Shown piece by piece: positions 27,585 through 35,965 of a stretch of 64,000 nt of DNA; positions within the stretch are counted from its first letter, which is position 1, and each line of letters opens with the position of its first letter. Source of the DNA: Bin5 sp965218625. GTDB taxonomy: Bacteria; Chloroflexota; Anaerolineae; Caldilineales; Caldilineaceae. The stretch lies in contig CBDCLG010000014.1 of assembly GCA_965218625.1 (NCBI GenBank), positions 186,001 to 250,000 on the forward strand, in the 5' to 3' direction. The notes beneath the pieces are model-generated. The model saw nothing but the letters and a program-made list of their open reading frames with translations, searched no databases and had not been told where the DNA came from. The position numbers were made by a program, and so were the translations under genes.

Positions 27585-28356
27585 TAGACTGCGCTTGCGG
27601 GGACGGGACCGGGGCAGCGGGCAGTTCGCCGAGGCGGTCGGCGATTACGTCGGCCAGGCGCAGGTCATAGTCGAGGTGGGACGCCTCCAGCAGTGTGACG
27701 TCCGGGTGGCGCCGGCGCGCGGCGGCCAGGAGCGCGGGCAGGTCCTGCCGCAGGTGGCGGCCGCGGTGCAGAAAGTAGGGCAGGGCGACGATCTTGCGCG
27801 CGCCCTGGGCGGCGAACGCGTCGATGGCCTCGGCGATGCGCGGCGCGTTGCAGTCGAGATAGGCCGCCGCGGCGAAGGCGTAGCCAGTCGCCTCGTGCAG
27901 CCAGGCCGTGAGTTGCCGGACCGGTTCGTTGGCAGCCTCGAGCGGAGTGCCGTGCGCCATCACCAGCAGGGCCGCGCCGGCGCCGTTCGCCTCGTGGTCG
28001 ACCGCGCGCACGCGCTCCAGCGCGATGGCGGCCAGTTTCTCGTGGAAGCCGAAACAGCGGGCCACGCGGATCGTCAGCGCGGGGAACTGCGCCGCGACGC
28101 TGTTCAGGTCGCCCGGCAGGTCCTGCTGCACATAGACGCCGTCGATCAGGAAATAGGGTTGGACCGTTACGGAGGTTGCGCCTGCCCGCACGCATTTCGC
28201 CACTGCTTCGGCGATCGTGGGGCGGCTGAAGTTGAGGAAACCGGCCTCGGCGATTGGCGCAACACCGCGTTCACGCAGCCGCGCGGCCAGCCGGATCATC
28301 GAGGCGCCGCTATCACTGTGCAGGCTGCCGTGGCCAATAAGGACGACGCCATCCAT
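27580..28356 (-). CDS. cbiX: CbiX/SirB-type sirohydrochlorin chelatase
   Basis: A 258-residue two-domain class II chelatase that inserts Co2+ (cobalamin route) or Fe2+ (siroheme) into sirohydrochlorin. Each half carries the family His motif: LIGHGS (His9) and VMAHGTP, with further metal-site candidates in QPYFLIDGVY and ALPYFLHRGRHL. The length fits the long, internally duplicated form. The neighbour upstream on the same strand is an APS/PAPS reductase, and siroheme is the cofactor of sulfite reductase, so a siroheme ferrochelatase role is attractive. The ATG has no ribosome site because heptamer repeats abut it; translation may be weak or the true start different. Confidence 0.88.
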   Translation of the reverse strand: MDGVVLIGHGSLHSDSGASMIRLAARLRERGVAPIAEAGFLNFSRPTIAEAVAKCVRAGATSVTVQPYFLIDGVYVQQDLPGDLNSVAAQFPALTIRVARCFGFHEKLAAIALERVRAVDHEANGAGAALLVMAHGTPLEAANEPVRQLTAWLHEATGYAFAAAAYLDCNAPRIAEAIDAFAAQGARKIVALPYFLHRGRHLRQDLPALLAAARRRHPDVTLLEASHLDYDLRLADVIADRLGELPAAPVPSPQAQSN

Positions 28357-28357
28357 T

Positions 28358-28392
28358 TTCTAGTTTTTAGTTTCCAGTTTCTAGTTTTTAGT
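28358..28392. repeat. Heptamer repeat locus (five TTTTAGT-type units)
   Basis: TTCTAGT, TTTTAGT, TTCCAGT, TTCTAGT, TTTTAGT in phase, beginning 1 bp upstream of the cbiX ATG and occupying its leader. Confidence 0.8.
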
Positions 28393-28434
28393 GACCGCTT
28401 TTCGGCCCGGGTCCTGTCATTGCCACCTACTATA

Positions 28435-28504
28435 AACCCAAAACCAGGAACCCAAAACTCGCACCCACCAACCAAAAACTAAAAGCTCAAAACAAGAAAC
28501 TGTC
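28435..28504. repeat. Heptamer repeat locus, inverted orientation (ten units)
   Basis: Ten in-phase 7-mers of AACCCAA/AACTAAA type, the complement of the TTTTAGT family. With the locus at 28358-28392 it forms an inverted pair around 42 bp, so the cbiX-cysH junction transcript could fold back on itself. Confidence 0.75.
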
Positions 28505-28505
28505 C

Positions 28506-29267
28506 CTAAGCCTGGTGCAGACCGCACTCAAGCTTGGTCAGCCCGACCCAGCGGCCGGCGCGCAGATCGTCGCCGGGTTGGACTGGCTGCGTGCAGGGCC
28601 AGCAGCCGATGCTGGGGTAGTTCTGCTCGTGCAGCTCGTTGTAGGGGACGTTGTGCTCGTGGATATAGTCCCAGACGTCGGCTTCGCTCCAGTGGACCAG
28701 CGGCGAAACCTTCACGACACCGTACTTTTCGTTCCAGCGCAGCACCGGCGTGCCGGCGCGCGTCGGCGACTGGTCGCGCCGCAGCGCGGAGACCCAGGCG
28801 GTGCTGCCTTTGAGCGCCTCGGCCATGGGCACGACTTTGCGAATGTGGCAACACTTGTCGGGGTCGCTGCTGTAGAGCTTGAGCCCGTAGGTCCGCTCCT
28901 GCTCGCCCACGCTGACGTCCGACGCCACGCGGCGGAAGGGCCGGCCGTAGTGGCGCTGCGCCCGTTCGTTCAGGGCCAGCGACTCGGGGAAGAAGTAGTC
29001 GGTGTCGATGTAGAAGACGTCGATGTCCGGGTTGATACGCAAGGCAATGTCCATCAACGCCATGCCGCTGGCGCCGAAGGCGGTGCCCATCGAGAAGCCG
29101 TCGCCGAAGTGCTCGATCGACCACCGCAAAATTTCCTCGGCGGACTTCGTTTCCAGCTGGCAGTTCAGCTGGCTGATAGATGGAGGTTGCCACGTATCAA
29201 CCGGGCGCGTTTCCTGCGCGAGAGCAATCACAGGCAGTTCCTCTGTATATTCTCGATCCATAGCCAT
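28506..29267 (-). CDS. cysH: Assimilatory adenylyl-sulfate (APS/PAPS) reductase
   Basis: A 253-residue cytoplasmic enzyme reducing APS (or PAPS) to sulfite with thioredoxin. The paired and spaced cysteines Cys139-Cys140 (KCCHIRK) and Cys222-Cys225 (CWPC) form the 4Fe-4S site typical of the APS-using bacterial form. The catalytic Cys248 lies in ECGLH at the C-terminus. The N-terminal domain has FSMGTAFGASGMAL (58-71), the modified P-loop, and FYIDTDYFFPES. Downstream on the same strand is a CbiX chelatase, consistent with sulfite reduction via siroheme. No sulfite reductase or ATP sulfurylase gene is in the window. Confidence 0.93.
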   Translation of the reverse strand: MAMDREYTEELPVIALAQETRPVDTWQPPSISQLNCQLETKSAEEILRWSIEHFGDGFSMGTAFGASGMALMDIALRINPDIDVFYIDTDYFFPESLALNERAQRHYGRPFRRVASDVSVGEQERTYGLKLYSSDPDKCCHIRKVVPMAEALKGSTAWVSALRRDQSPTRAGTPVLRWNEKYGVVKVSPLVHWSEADVWDYIHEHNVPYNELHEQNYPSIGCWPCTQPVQPGDDLRAGRWVGLTKLECGLHQA

Positions 29268-30009
29268 TGTGACGTTTTGCCGCCGCTGCCTGCGTATTTC
29301 GCGCGTATGAGCAGCCTATAGTGCGGTCACGCCACGACAGCGGGGCTACGGATCTGGGGTCTATCTAGTTAGGGAAGGTAACGCGGGCGCTCATCGCGCT
29401 GATGTGTGTCCGGAATTTGGTTTCCCTGTCCATGCAGGGTTGGCACACACCAATGTTGGACGAGCCAGTCAGGGAACTAGCAACAACAGGAGGAGGTTAT
29501 ACACAAGCAGCTGGAGGAGTAGAGGGAGATAAACATCTTACCGGAGCGGGTAAGATAGAGTTCTTCAGCGGGCGATGGGGCCCGCCACGTTTGGTCATAC
29601 GTTTGGATACGCATTTCCCTGTGCTCCTTCTTCGCCTGGGTTGTGCGGCTGTGGCACTGTCCAGGCTTCGGCCACCGCTTGCTGCAAGATAGAAGATGCG
29701 CCGACAGACCTCTTGCGGGGCCTCTGCCGGGCCGTTGTGCCTCCGCATGTGCGAAGGATGGCGACAGTATACATGTGGTTGGGGGCTATGTCAAGTCCGG
29801 TTTTTTTGTTTCTGGTATGCGGCGACCGTGCGCTTTCGAGACGGGATGGCTGCGCGAGCGGGGGGTGGGTGTATGGCGTTGGATGGGGCGGGGAGAGGGT
29901 CAGGCTGTCGTGAATTTGAGGGTGGAGAGGTTCTGGTTGGGGATGTCGGCTTCTTGGTCGACGTGGAATTTCATGGATCGCAGAGGTATGTCGAGGTCCC
30001 GGCTACCGT
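29268..30009. other. Noncoding region with a perfect hairpin
   Basis: No convincing gene is seen in this 740-bp stretch. A perfect hairpin, ATCTTACC (29535-29542) with GGTAAGAT (29549-29556) and a 6-nt loop, lies in it. A short plus-strand frame (29402-29692) has protein-like spots but no recognised family. A minus-strand tail near 29900-30000 (MKFHVDQEADIPNQNLS) could be a gene fragment. Confidence 0.45.
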
Positions 30010-30249
30010 TTACGGTGCGGCTACAGTTCGGTCAGCGGTTTCGCTGTGAGCGCCGCTTTCGAAGACGACATGTCCCAGCGTATTGGGGTTGGCCAGGCGC
30101 TGGGCGGCGTCCAGGATTTCAATGCCGGCGAGGCGGTGGGCGTCGTCGTAGTCGAGGGCGATGCCATCGTCCACCTGTTTGGTGGTTACGGTTGTTTCCT
30201 GGAAGCTGATGTAGAGAGCGTAAACTTCGTGATCGCAGGTAATTTTCAT
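30010..30249 (-). CDS. DUF2283 family small protein
   Basis: A 79-residue protein matching the DUF2283 pattern: MKITCDHEVYALYISF at the N-terminus and GIALDYDDAHRLAGIEILDA in the middle (family form 'MKi.YD.e.DaLYI.l', 'D.dg..vGiEIld'). Members often sit beside a small DUF4258-type partner in toxin-antitoxin-like pairs. Here an upstream minus-strand frame ends in TGA overlapping the ATG (ATGA), but it is short and has no recognised domain, so any partner is degraded. Function unknown. Confidence 0.75.
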   Translation of the reverse strand: MKITCDHEVYALYISFQETTVTTKQVDDGIALDYDDAHRLAGIEILDAAQRLANPNTLGHVVFESGAHSETADRTVAAP

Positions 30250-30449
30250 TGCGCTTGGTGAACCTTTTTGTCAAACACCTTAATTTTGGTCCAGTGGTTG
30301 GGGCCCATTTCATCTGCCACTCCGCGTGCTTGGTGAAGTTCTCAGCGGGATACCGGAGGTCGTTTCTTAGAATTGGGATAGGCTAAAGGTGCGCACGTCA
30401 AAAGAATCTATCTGCCGTCCTCGAAATGCCCCTCTTTGGAGAAGCTTGC

Positions 30450-30854
30450 TCAATCTCGGGACGACAGTTGAGACTCGGCAATCAAAGAAGAAATGATCTT
30501 CCTGACATTCTCGGAAGAGAGGATTTCGCCTAGAATTCCTACTAGCTCTTCTTCCGATTTTGCCTGCCTCTCATCGTCATCCATTGAATTGTATACGAGT
30601 GCTGGGTAGGCAACAGCAAGAGTGTATTCGATTGAAAGTATTCTTACCGCGTAGTTCTTCAACGCTGGCGCGACAACATACAATGTTGCAGCTATACTAT
30701 TGGGTTTTCTGTGAACGGGAGAACGACTCACTTCGCCTTCAAGAATTTCGTTTGTCAGTTGTCCCAATAACCCCGCTTGTTCCTGCAATATTACTGTAGG
30801 AGTTCTAACCGGGTCAACGCTTTCCAGGTTACCCCACAGATTCTGATGCGTCAT
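30450..30854 (-). CDS. Hypothetical protein downstream of a broken phosphodiesterase-like gene
   Basis: A 134-residue protein starting 14 bp after the end of the disrupted endonuclease/exonuclease/phosphatase frame, so the two probably formed an operon. It is soluble, with an acidic helical C-terminus (DDDERQAKSEEELVGILGEI) and a central hydrophobic helix (NYAVRILSIEYTLAVAYPAL). No family is recognised. Low G+C compared with the flanks suggests acquisition. Its partner being a phosphoesterase-type enzyme leaves open a small defence or toxin-antitoxin-like role. Confidence 0.6.
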   Translation of the reverse strand: MTHQNLWGNLESVDPVRTPTVILQEQAGLLGQLTNEILEGEVSRSPVHRKPNSIAATLYVVAPALKNYAVRILSIEYTLAVAYPALVYNSMDDDERQAKSEEELVGILGEILSSENVRKIISSLIAESQLSSRD

Positions 30855-30868
30855 TATTGTTCATCCTT

Positions 30869-31687
30869 TCAGATAGTGAGTCTGAATAAGAGCGGAAAAT
30901 GGTCAGAGGCACCACGTGAGTCGGGGATGCCGCGATCGTTCATCAGGACGTCCGAATCCGTAGTTGTAAGTATTTTGAGTTCTTTATTTGGGAAGAGAGG
31001 AACCAACTCGGGCCTCAAGAGGACTTGGTCAAACGTGTGTCAATAGTAGTTAATAGGCTTTGATGAAGCGTTATAATAGTAGGTTCCAGGGGGTCCCTCC
31101 GACTCGTCTCCAAGTAATGACCACATAGGATTGTAGAAGAAGTCACGAACTTGGCCCAATACCTTTCGGTTGCCCCTTTTCGCAATCCTCTTGTCCATTA
31201 TTCCGTGGAAGCCTTCCCCCGCAACGACACCCTGATCGAAGGGGTTCATATTTAGGTCTCCAACGACTACAGTTCGCCTATGACCGACCTTCATTTCTGC
31301 CTTTTCTATCTGTTGTCTCCACCGTGAAGCCAATAGCATCTGGTCATCTTCGCTGAGGTGTAGTCTGCTGGGCAAGTGAGCGGCAACCAATAACACTTGT
31401 GTATTCCGTATTGGGTTACTGAAGTGTCGGATCGAAAGGTAGTCTTCTTCTACAACAGGTCTTAACCAACGGCTAGGGAACCGCGCGTAAATTTCAATCT
31501 TCGTTGATGCACTAAACGGGTATGTGAAACGGGGTCCAGGACTTGAGTTAAGCTGCCGCAGCATATCAGACCGTTCAATTTCACATTCCGCCAAAATCAA
31601 GATATCTACTTCATGAATCTCAGCGAGCTCTCCAATTGTATTCTGCAACGGTTTTTTATTTATGTTCCAGAACAAGAAGGTCATCAT
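30869..31687 (-). pseudogene. Endonuclease/exonuclease/phosphatase family protein, interrupted by TGA
   Basis: The frame from 31687 encodes an EEP-fold Mg-dependent phosphoesterase or nuclease: FWNINKK (metal Asn), ILAECEIE (metal Glu35), VVVGDLNMNPFD (catalytic Asp/Asn). It meets a TGA at 31040-31042, directly after KPINYY, then continues in the same frame with TFDQVLLRPELVPLF and the conserved ending GASDHFPLLFRLTI to a second TGA at 30869. The SDHFP motif carries the catalytic His. A single TGG-to-TGA change therefore truncates an otherwise complete 272-codon gene, removing the active-site His. Either recent inactivation, readthrough or a sequencing error. Confidence 0.85.
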
Positions 31688-31824
31688 GAGTCAGTGATTC
31701 GCAAAAACGCTTCGAATGATATAGATGAGACAGACAAATTCACTCTAGATATGGTCCCAAAGCTTAGGCCACCAGACAGGGTGTATAGTGGAGCGCTTCA
31801 GTGAGCATTCTAGGGACGAAAGGT

Positions 31825-32052
31825 TCAATGGTCAAGAAGCGAAGGAACCAACATTTTACCGCCAGCCTCGTATCCTCCGGCCGCCTCTTCCCGCCATGCG
31901 CTGAGGCCGTCGGTGCACCACTTGGCTGACAGACAGCGCACCGCCTCGTCGATACTCTTACCCAAAGCCAAGCCGCCCGCTTTCTGCCGCCCCTTGGCCG
32001 CCCAGGCCCGCAGACCTGAAGAACGTGGCGCCGTCAGGTCATTATTCGCCAT
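31825..32052 (-). CDS. Possible small hypothetical protein
   Basis: A 75-residue frame whose ATG overlaps the end of the upstream SH3-protein gene by 11 bp. Composition is Gly/Ala-rich (GLRAWAAKGRQKAGGLALG) with a C-terminal WCTDGLSAWREEAAGGYEAGG. No family is recognised. Coupling to the upstream gene is the only support, and it may be a chance frame. Confidence 0.3.
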   Translation of the reverse strand: MANNDLTAPRSSGLRAWAAKGRQKAGGLALGKSIDEAVRCLSAKWCTDGLSAWREEAAGGYEAGGKMLVPSLLDH

Positions 32053-32995
32053 ATTCCTCCAAAAAGCTCACCATCAAGTCCTGTATTACAAATTCGCAGG
32101 CTAACTTGGCAAACATCTCGTTCTCCAGGTCTGGAATCTCATTTGCAACCAACCACTCCAGCCAGAACGCCCTTGGAGACATCCCGAGCTTTTGGGTCAC
32201 GCCGGCAAGATCCAGATGGTTGCCGTTCGAGTTAACGACACGAAACATTTCACGATGGTTCAAACCGCATTTTTCCATTGCTGCTATGAACAGCGGAATA
32301 TAGTACTCTATGCGCCTTTCCTGCTCATCCTCAGGCAGCCTGAAAAAGCTCCCCCAAGGCCGTACGGTGCCGCCAAAACCTATGTAGTCGTTGAGAGCAA
32401 GCAGCCTCGCCAACCGCATTGTCTCTTGCTGCGCCTCATCCTGCGCACTCGCGGTCGCCGTGGGCGCAGGCGTGTCAGTCGGCATGGGCGTAGCCGTAGG
32501 AATCGGTGTCGGCGTTGCAACAATCTGCACGTCGTCGGCATGGCTTGCCGTCACATACGGCGCGTAGACCCACGCTGGCTCGCCGTCGTAATCGACCTGC
32601 CACCAGTCGCCGGCCAAATTCCTGCCGGTAATGCGAAACTCGTCGCCCGCTTCTGCTGTATCGAGAACTGCGTGATGCGTTCCCGGGCCTCTCCTCACGT
32701 TCGACCTCCGGCTGAGCGTTGCAATGGCATCAGCGGGTACGGGCGTTGCTGTCGGCTTTAAAGTCGGGAGCGGTGTTGACGTCGGCGACGGCGTGTGTGT
32801 CGGCGCGATGGCTGTTTCGACGGCCGCCAGGCGCTGAGCGAGGTCGTCTCTTGAGACAAAGAGATCGGCGACTTTGGAAGTAAGGCCTTCGAACTCTGCC
32901 GCCAGACTTTCAAGGGTCAGGTCGCTCTGCGCCATGAGCAGCCCGGGCGCAAGCAGGGCAAGAAGAACGGTCCCGGTGATCAGATACCTTTTCAT
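32042..32995 (-). CDS. Secreted SH3-domain protein
   Basis: A 317-residue exported protein. The start at 32995 (MKRYLITGTVLLALLAPGLL) gives a classical signal peptide ending near MAQS; upstream in-frame codons belong to leader DNA beyond the promoter. A coiled-coil-like segment (LAAEFEGLTSKVADLF) is followed by a Thr/Pro linker, a bacterial SH3 domain at about 120-175 (RSNVRRGPGTHHAVLDTAE, GDWWQVDYDGEPAWVYAPYV), a second Pro/Thr linker and a helical C-terminal domain. SH3 plus P-T-P linkers is a common surface-protein design in Chloroflexota. Its own promoter lies at 33166-33194. Confidence 0.8.
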   Translation of the reverse strand: MKRYLITGTVLLALLAPGLLMAQSDLTLESLAAEFEGLTSKVADLFVSRDDLAQRLAAVETAIAPTHTPSPTSTPLPTLKPTATPVPADAIATLSRRSNVRRGPGTHHAVLDTAEAGDEFRITGRNLAGDWWQVDYDGEPAWVYAPYVTASHADDVQIVATPTPIPTATPMPTDTPAPTATASAQDEAQQETMRLARLLALNDYIGFGGTVRPWGSFFRLPEDEQERRIEYYIPLFIAAMEKCGLNHREMFRVVNSNGNHLDLAGVTQKLGMSPRAFWLEWLVANEIPDLENEMFAKLACEFVIQDLMVSFLEEYGE

Positions 32996-33165
32996 GCGAG
33001 GGATCCTTGCAAGAGATGGACGCCGGATGCGGGGGCGTGGCCTCCACATGGCTGGGGGATTGGTTGGCGCCACCTCGGAGCTGGATGTCGGCTGCCGTCG
33101 GGGGATGCAGTGCGGACAATCCGTGCTCAGCCTGCGTTCTGTCACCGTTCCGATGTGGTATGCCC

Positions 33166-33194
33166 AGAATAGCACATGTATTCTAGCAAGACAA
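33166..33194 (-). promoter_or_regulatory. Promoter of the secreted SH3 protein
   Basis: Minus strand: TTGTCT (33194-33189), 17-nt spacer, TATTCT (33171-33166), about 170 bp upstream of the start codon, implying a long leader. Confidence 0.6.
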
Positions 33195-33368
33195 AACGCT
33201 TGTTCGAGAATTGAGAAGAAAAAAGTTGCAGCTGCTTCGGAACCTCGGCGCGGGCACGCCCCCCTCACACCGCCTGATCCTCAGAATCCTTGCCTCTCCC
33301 AACCCGCTATGCTATCGTGCACGGCCATAACCACACGGGAAACGCCAAGAAACGCAAAGGACCCAACC

Positions 33369-34439
33369 ATGACAACCCTTTTCGGACGCGACTACAGCCG
33401 CCGCGAGCTCCTCGACCTGGTCGGCGACATGTCGCAGCTGGCCGGGGCGCGCAAAGCCGAGCTGGTCGAGGGGATCGAGCGCGGCTCCGACCTGATCGAG
33501 GTGTTCAACGCGTCGGGGCTCTGCTTCTCGGTGCTGCCGGGACGCGCGCTCGATATCGCGTCGGCGCATTACAAGGGGATGTCGCTCTGCTTTCGCAGCA
33601 GCACCGGCGACGTCGGCCCGGCTTTCTACGAGCCGCAGGGCAACGGCTGGCTGCGCGGCTTCTACGGCGGCCTGATCGTCACCTGCGGCATGACCTTCAC
33701 CGGCCACCCCGAGGTGGACCCGGAGGAGGAGAACGAGGAGCTCGGCCTGCACGGGCGGCTGGCCTTTCTGCCGGCCAAGAACGTGGTCGCCAACGCCGGC
33801 TGGGAAGGCGAGCAGTACGTCGTGCGCGTGCACGGCACGATGCGCGAGGCGGTCGTCTTCGGCACAAACCTGGAGTTGACGCGCGAGATCTCGACGGTGC
33901 TGGGCGAGAAGTCGGTCCGCATCCACGACCGCATCGAAAATTTGAGCGTCGACCCGTCGCCGCTGATGTTCGTCTACCACTGCAACCCGGGCTTTCCGAT
34001 ACTGGACAGCGGCACACGCCTGCTGATCAACAGCGAGAGGACGACCGAATGGCTCGAGGACCGCGAGGTCGGTCCCGACGTGTACGCAGTGGCCAGGCCG
34101 CCGCAGGAGGAGGCGCACGACGACGTCTTCGTGCACCGGCCGGTCGCGGATTCGGACGGGAATGTGCACGTCGGGCTGGTCAACGACCGGCTGGCGCTGG
34201 GGTTGTACTGGAAGTTCCCGATCGCCGAGATTCCGCTGGTCAACCACTGGCAGCACTTCCATCGCGGCACCTACGTGACCGGCGTCGAGCCGGGCAACGT
34301 CAGCATGTTAGGCCGGGCCTGGAACCGGCGCGAGGGCTATCTCAACTACATCCAGCCGGGCGAGGTGCGCGAGTTTCACATGGAGATCGGTGTGTTGGAC
34401 GGGGCGGAGGAGATCGGAGCGCTTGAGGGGAGCTTTTAG
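33369..34439 (+). CDS. DUF4432 aldose-1-epimerase-like protein
   Basis: A 356-residue beta-sandwich protein of the galactose-mutarotase superfamily, DUF4432 branch. It starts at 33369 after AAAGGA; the longer open frame upstream is not coding. Conserved features include VLPGRALDIASAHYKGMSL near residue 55, FYGGLIVTCGMTFTG around 100, LHGRL (active-site His region) and FVYHCNPGFPILD, with VNHWQHFHRGTYVTGVEPGN near the C-terminus. The family is thought to bind or epimerise sugars, and the exact substrate is unknown. The stop codon is embedded in a TTTTAGT heptamer repeat. Confidence 0.88.
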   Translation: MTTLFGRDYSRRELLDLVGDMSQLAGARKAELVEGIERGSDLIEVFNASGLCFSVLPGRALDIASAHYKGMSLCFRSSTGDVGPAFYEPQGNGWLRGFYGGLIVTCGMTFTGHPEVDPEEENEELGLHGRLAFLPAKNVVANAGWEGEQYVVRVHGTMREAVVFGTNLELTREISTVLGEKSVRIHDRIENLSVDPSPLMFVYHCNPGFPILDSGTRLLINSERTTEWLEDREVGPDVYAVARPPQEEAHDDVFVHRPVADSDGNVHVGLVNDRLALGLYWKFPIAEIPLVNHWQHFHRGTYVTGVEPGNVSMLGRAWNRREGYLNYIQPGEVREFHMEIGVLDGAEEIGALEGSF

Positions 34440-34461
34440 TGGCCAGTGGTCAGTGGCCGGT
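34434..34461. repeat. Heptamer repeat locus bridging TTTTAGT and GGCCAGT types
   Basis: TTTTAGT, GGCCAGT, GGTCAGT, GGCCGGT in phase. The first unit contains the stop codon of the DUF4432 gene. This locus joins the two sequence classes in one array and shows they are one family. Confidence 0.8.
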
Positions 34462-34468
34462 GACTCTA

Positions 34469-34687
34469 ATGAAATATAGAGGGTACGCTGCGCAATTTTC
34501 CTTCAGTGAGGACGACGCTTGCTTTGTAGGTCATATAGCAGAAATCAATGACATCGTCGGCTTTCACGGTGAAACCGTGGAAGAGCTACGTGCTGCTTTT
34601 GAAGAAGCGGTAGATGACTACGTTGAAACTTGCAAAAAGCTGGATCGTTCCCCAGAAAAGCCCTATTCAAAGGTAGCCAGAGGCTAG
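34469..34687 (+). CDS. HicB-like antitoxin domain protein, short orphan form
   Basis: A 72-residue protein from ATG 34469 resembling HicB-family antitoxins: MKYRGYAAQFSFSEDDACFV, then INDIVGFHGETVEELRAAF and AVDDYVETCKKLDRSPEKPYS. This is the partly degraded RNase-H-like fold that blocks HicA mRNA-interferase. Full-length family members usually continue about 40 residues into a ribbon-helix-helix or HTH domain, absent here. No HicA (about 60-80 residues) is seen on either side. It is therefore an orphan antitoxin fold, possibly a remnant or an anti-toxin. Confidence 0.75.
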   Translation: MKYRGYAAQFSFSEDDACFVGHIAEINDIVGFHGETVEELRAAFEEAVDDYVETCKKLDRSPEKPYSKVARG

Positions 34688-34717
34688 ATTCCAGTACGTG
34701 GCAGACTAACTTGCCTC

Positions 34718-35965
34718 TCAACCCAAACTCCCCGTTGTTCGCCGTTCCAGCCGCCCCAGGACGACGCAGACGGCGATCAGAACCCATGCCATCGAGTAGT
34801 TGACCCCAAGCGCGGTCTGGAAGCTCCAGATGTCGGCGAGCTCACCGGTCCACCAGGGCGGCAGCATGGCGCCGGCGGTCATGGCGACGTTGAGCAGGCC
34901 GGTCACCGCGCCTGTCTTGTCAGGGTAGAGGCGCGAGCCGTAGGCCAGGGCGGTCGGAAAGAGGCCGGAGAGGCTGAGACCGGTGAGGAAGACGCCGATC
35001 ATCAGCACGGCTGGATCGGTGCTGAGCAGCATGAGCGGATAGATGACGACGAGGACCACAGCCAGGACCAGCAGCGTCCTGGCATAGCCGATGCGCTCGG
35101 CAAAGGCGGCGCAGATGAAACGGCCGGCGGTCAGGGCCACGTAGAAGACGGAAACCGAAGAGATCGAGGCAAACGTGTCGAGACCGGCAGATTCCTGCAT
35201 AAAGAGAGCGACCCACGCCAGCAGGCTGTAGGCGACGCCGTTGTAGATGAACGCGATCAGGAACAACGACAGGAAGCCTGCGTTGCGCAACATGCCCCAA
35301 TCCAGCCCCTGCCCCCTGGCGCCCTCGCCGGCGGTTGACCCATTGGAACGGTAGAAGAGGGACGCGATCCCCCCGTAGACAAGCCAGATCAGACCGGTCG
35401 CGGCGACCGTCCAGCGCCAACGAACGCCCAATTGCAGAACAAAGCCAAAGACGAGCGGGGAGATGGTCGCGCCGACCGCGTAGACGCCGTGGAGCACGTT
35501 CAGCGCGCGGGCGCGGCTGTCCGGGTTGGCGTCGGCGATCATGGCGTTGATGCCGGTCGTGAGCGAGGCCTGGGCGATGCTGATCAGGGCGAAGCCGGCG
35601 AGGAAGAGCAGCCACGGCAGGGCCGCGGCGGTCAGCGCCAGCGTGGCCGCCACCGCCAGCGCCGCAATCCAGACCAGCCTCTGGTAGCCGATGCGATCGG
35701 AGGCGGCGCCGGCCAGCAGGTTTCCCACGACCCCGCCCCCGGCCCGCGCCCAGAAGATGTAGCCAACTGTCCCCAGGGTCAGCCCGGCTGCCAGGTACTC
35801 TTCGGTGAGGGAGGGCATAACCGAAGGGATGAGCACGGCGGCGGTGCCGATGAAGAGATAGCCGGCCAGGCCGAGCAGTGTCACAGGCGTGAGGAAGGAG
35901 GAGAGAGAATCGGGCGCCGTCCCGCTCCTGCTTGTTTTAACTACCTGCGGCGTCTCTTGACTCAC
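34718..35965 (-). CDS. MFS transporter in the metal-ABC operon
   Basis: A 415-residue, 12-helix carrier. The start is GTG at 35965, overlapping the stop of the upstream permease gene (GTGA), so it is translationally coupled to the metal transporter. The MFS loop between TM2 and TM3 reads GAASDRIGYQRL, and the second repeat has a related AERIGYARTLL. A metal exporter, metallophore carrier or unrelated sugar/organic-acid carrier are all possible; the operon position favours a metal-linked role. Confidence 0.83.
   Translation of the reverse strand: MSQETPQVVKTSRSGTAPDSLSSFLTPVTLLGLAGYLFIGTAAVLIPSVMPSLTEEYLAAGLTLGTVGYIFWARAGGGVVGNLLAGAASDRIGYQRLVWIAALAVAATLALTAAALPWLLFLAGFALISIAQASLTTGINAMIADANPDSRARALNVLHGVYAVGATISPLVFGFVLQLGVRWRWTVAATGLIWLVYGGIASLFYRSNGSTAGEGARGQGLDWGMLRNAGFLSLFLIAFIYNGVAYSLLAWVALFMQESAGLDTFASISSVSVFYVALTAGRFICAAFAERIGYARTLLVLAVVLVVIYPLMLLSTDPAVLMIGVFLTGLSLSGLFPTALAYGSRLYPDKTGAVTGLLNVAMTAGAMLPPWWTGELADIWSFQTALGVNYSMAWVLIAVCVVLGRLERRTTGSLG

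Noticed and set aside
27388..28482. 364-codon plus-strand frame rich in Arg, Gly and Val
   Set aside because: Antisense to cbiX, which has clear family motifs.
29497..29748. Minus-strand 83-codon frame
   Set aside because: Composition and lack of ribosome site suggest a chance frame; no family recognised.
32874..33368. Upstream extension of the DUF4432 protein
   Set aside because: The sequence overlaps the divergent SH3-protein gene and its promoter and has no protein-like composition; ATG 33369 begins the conserved domain.
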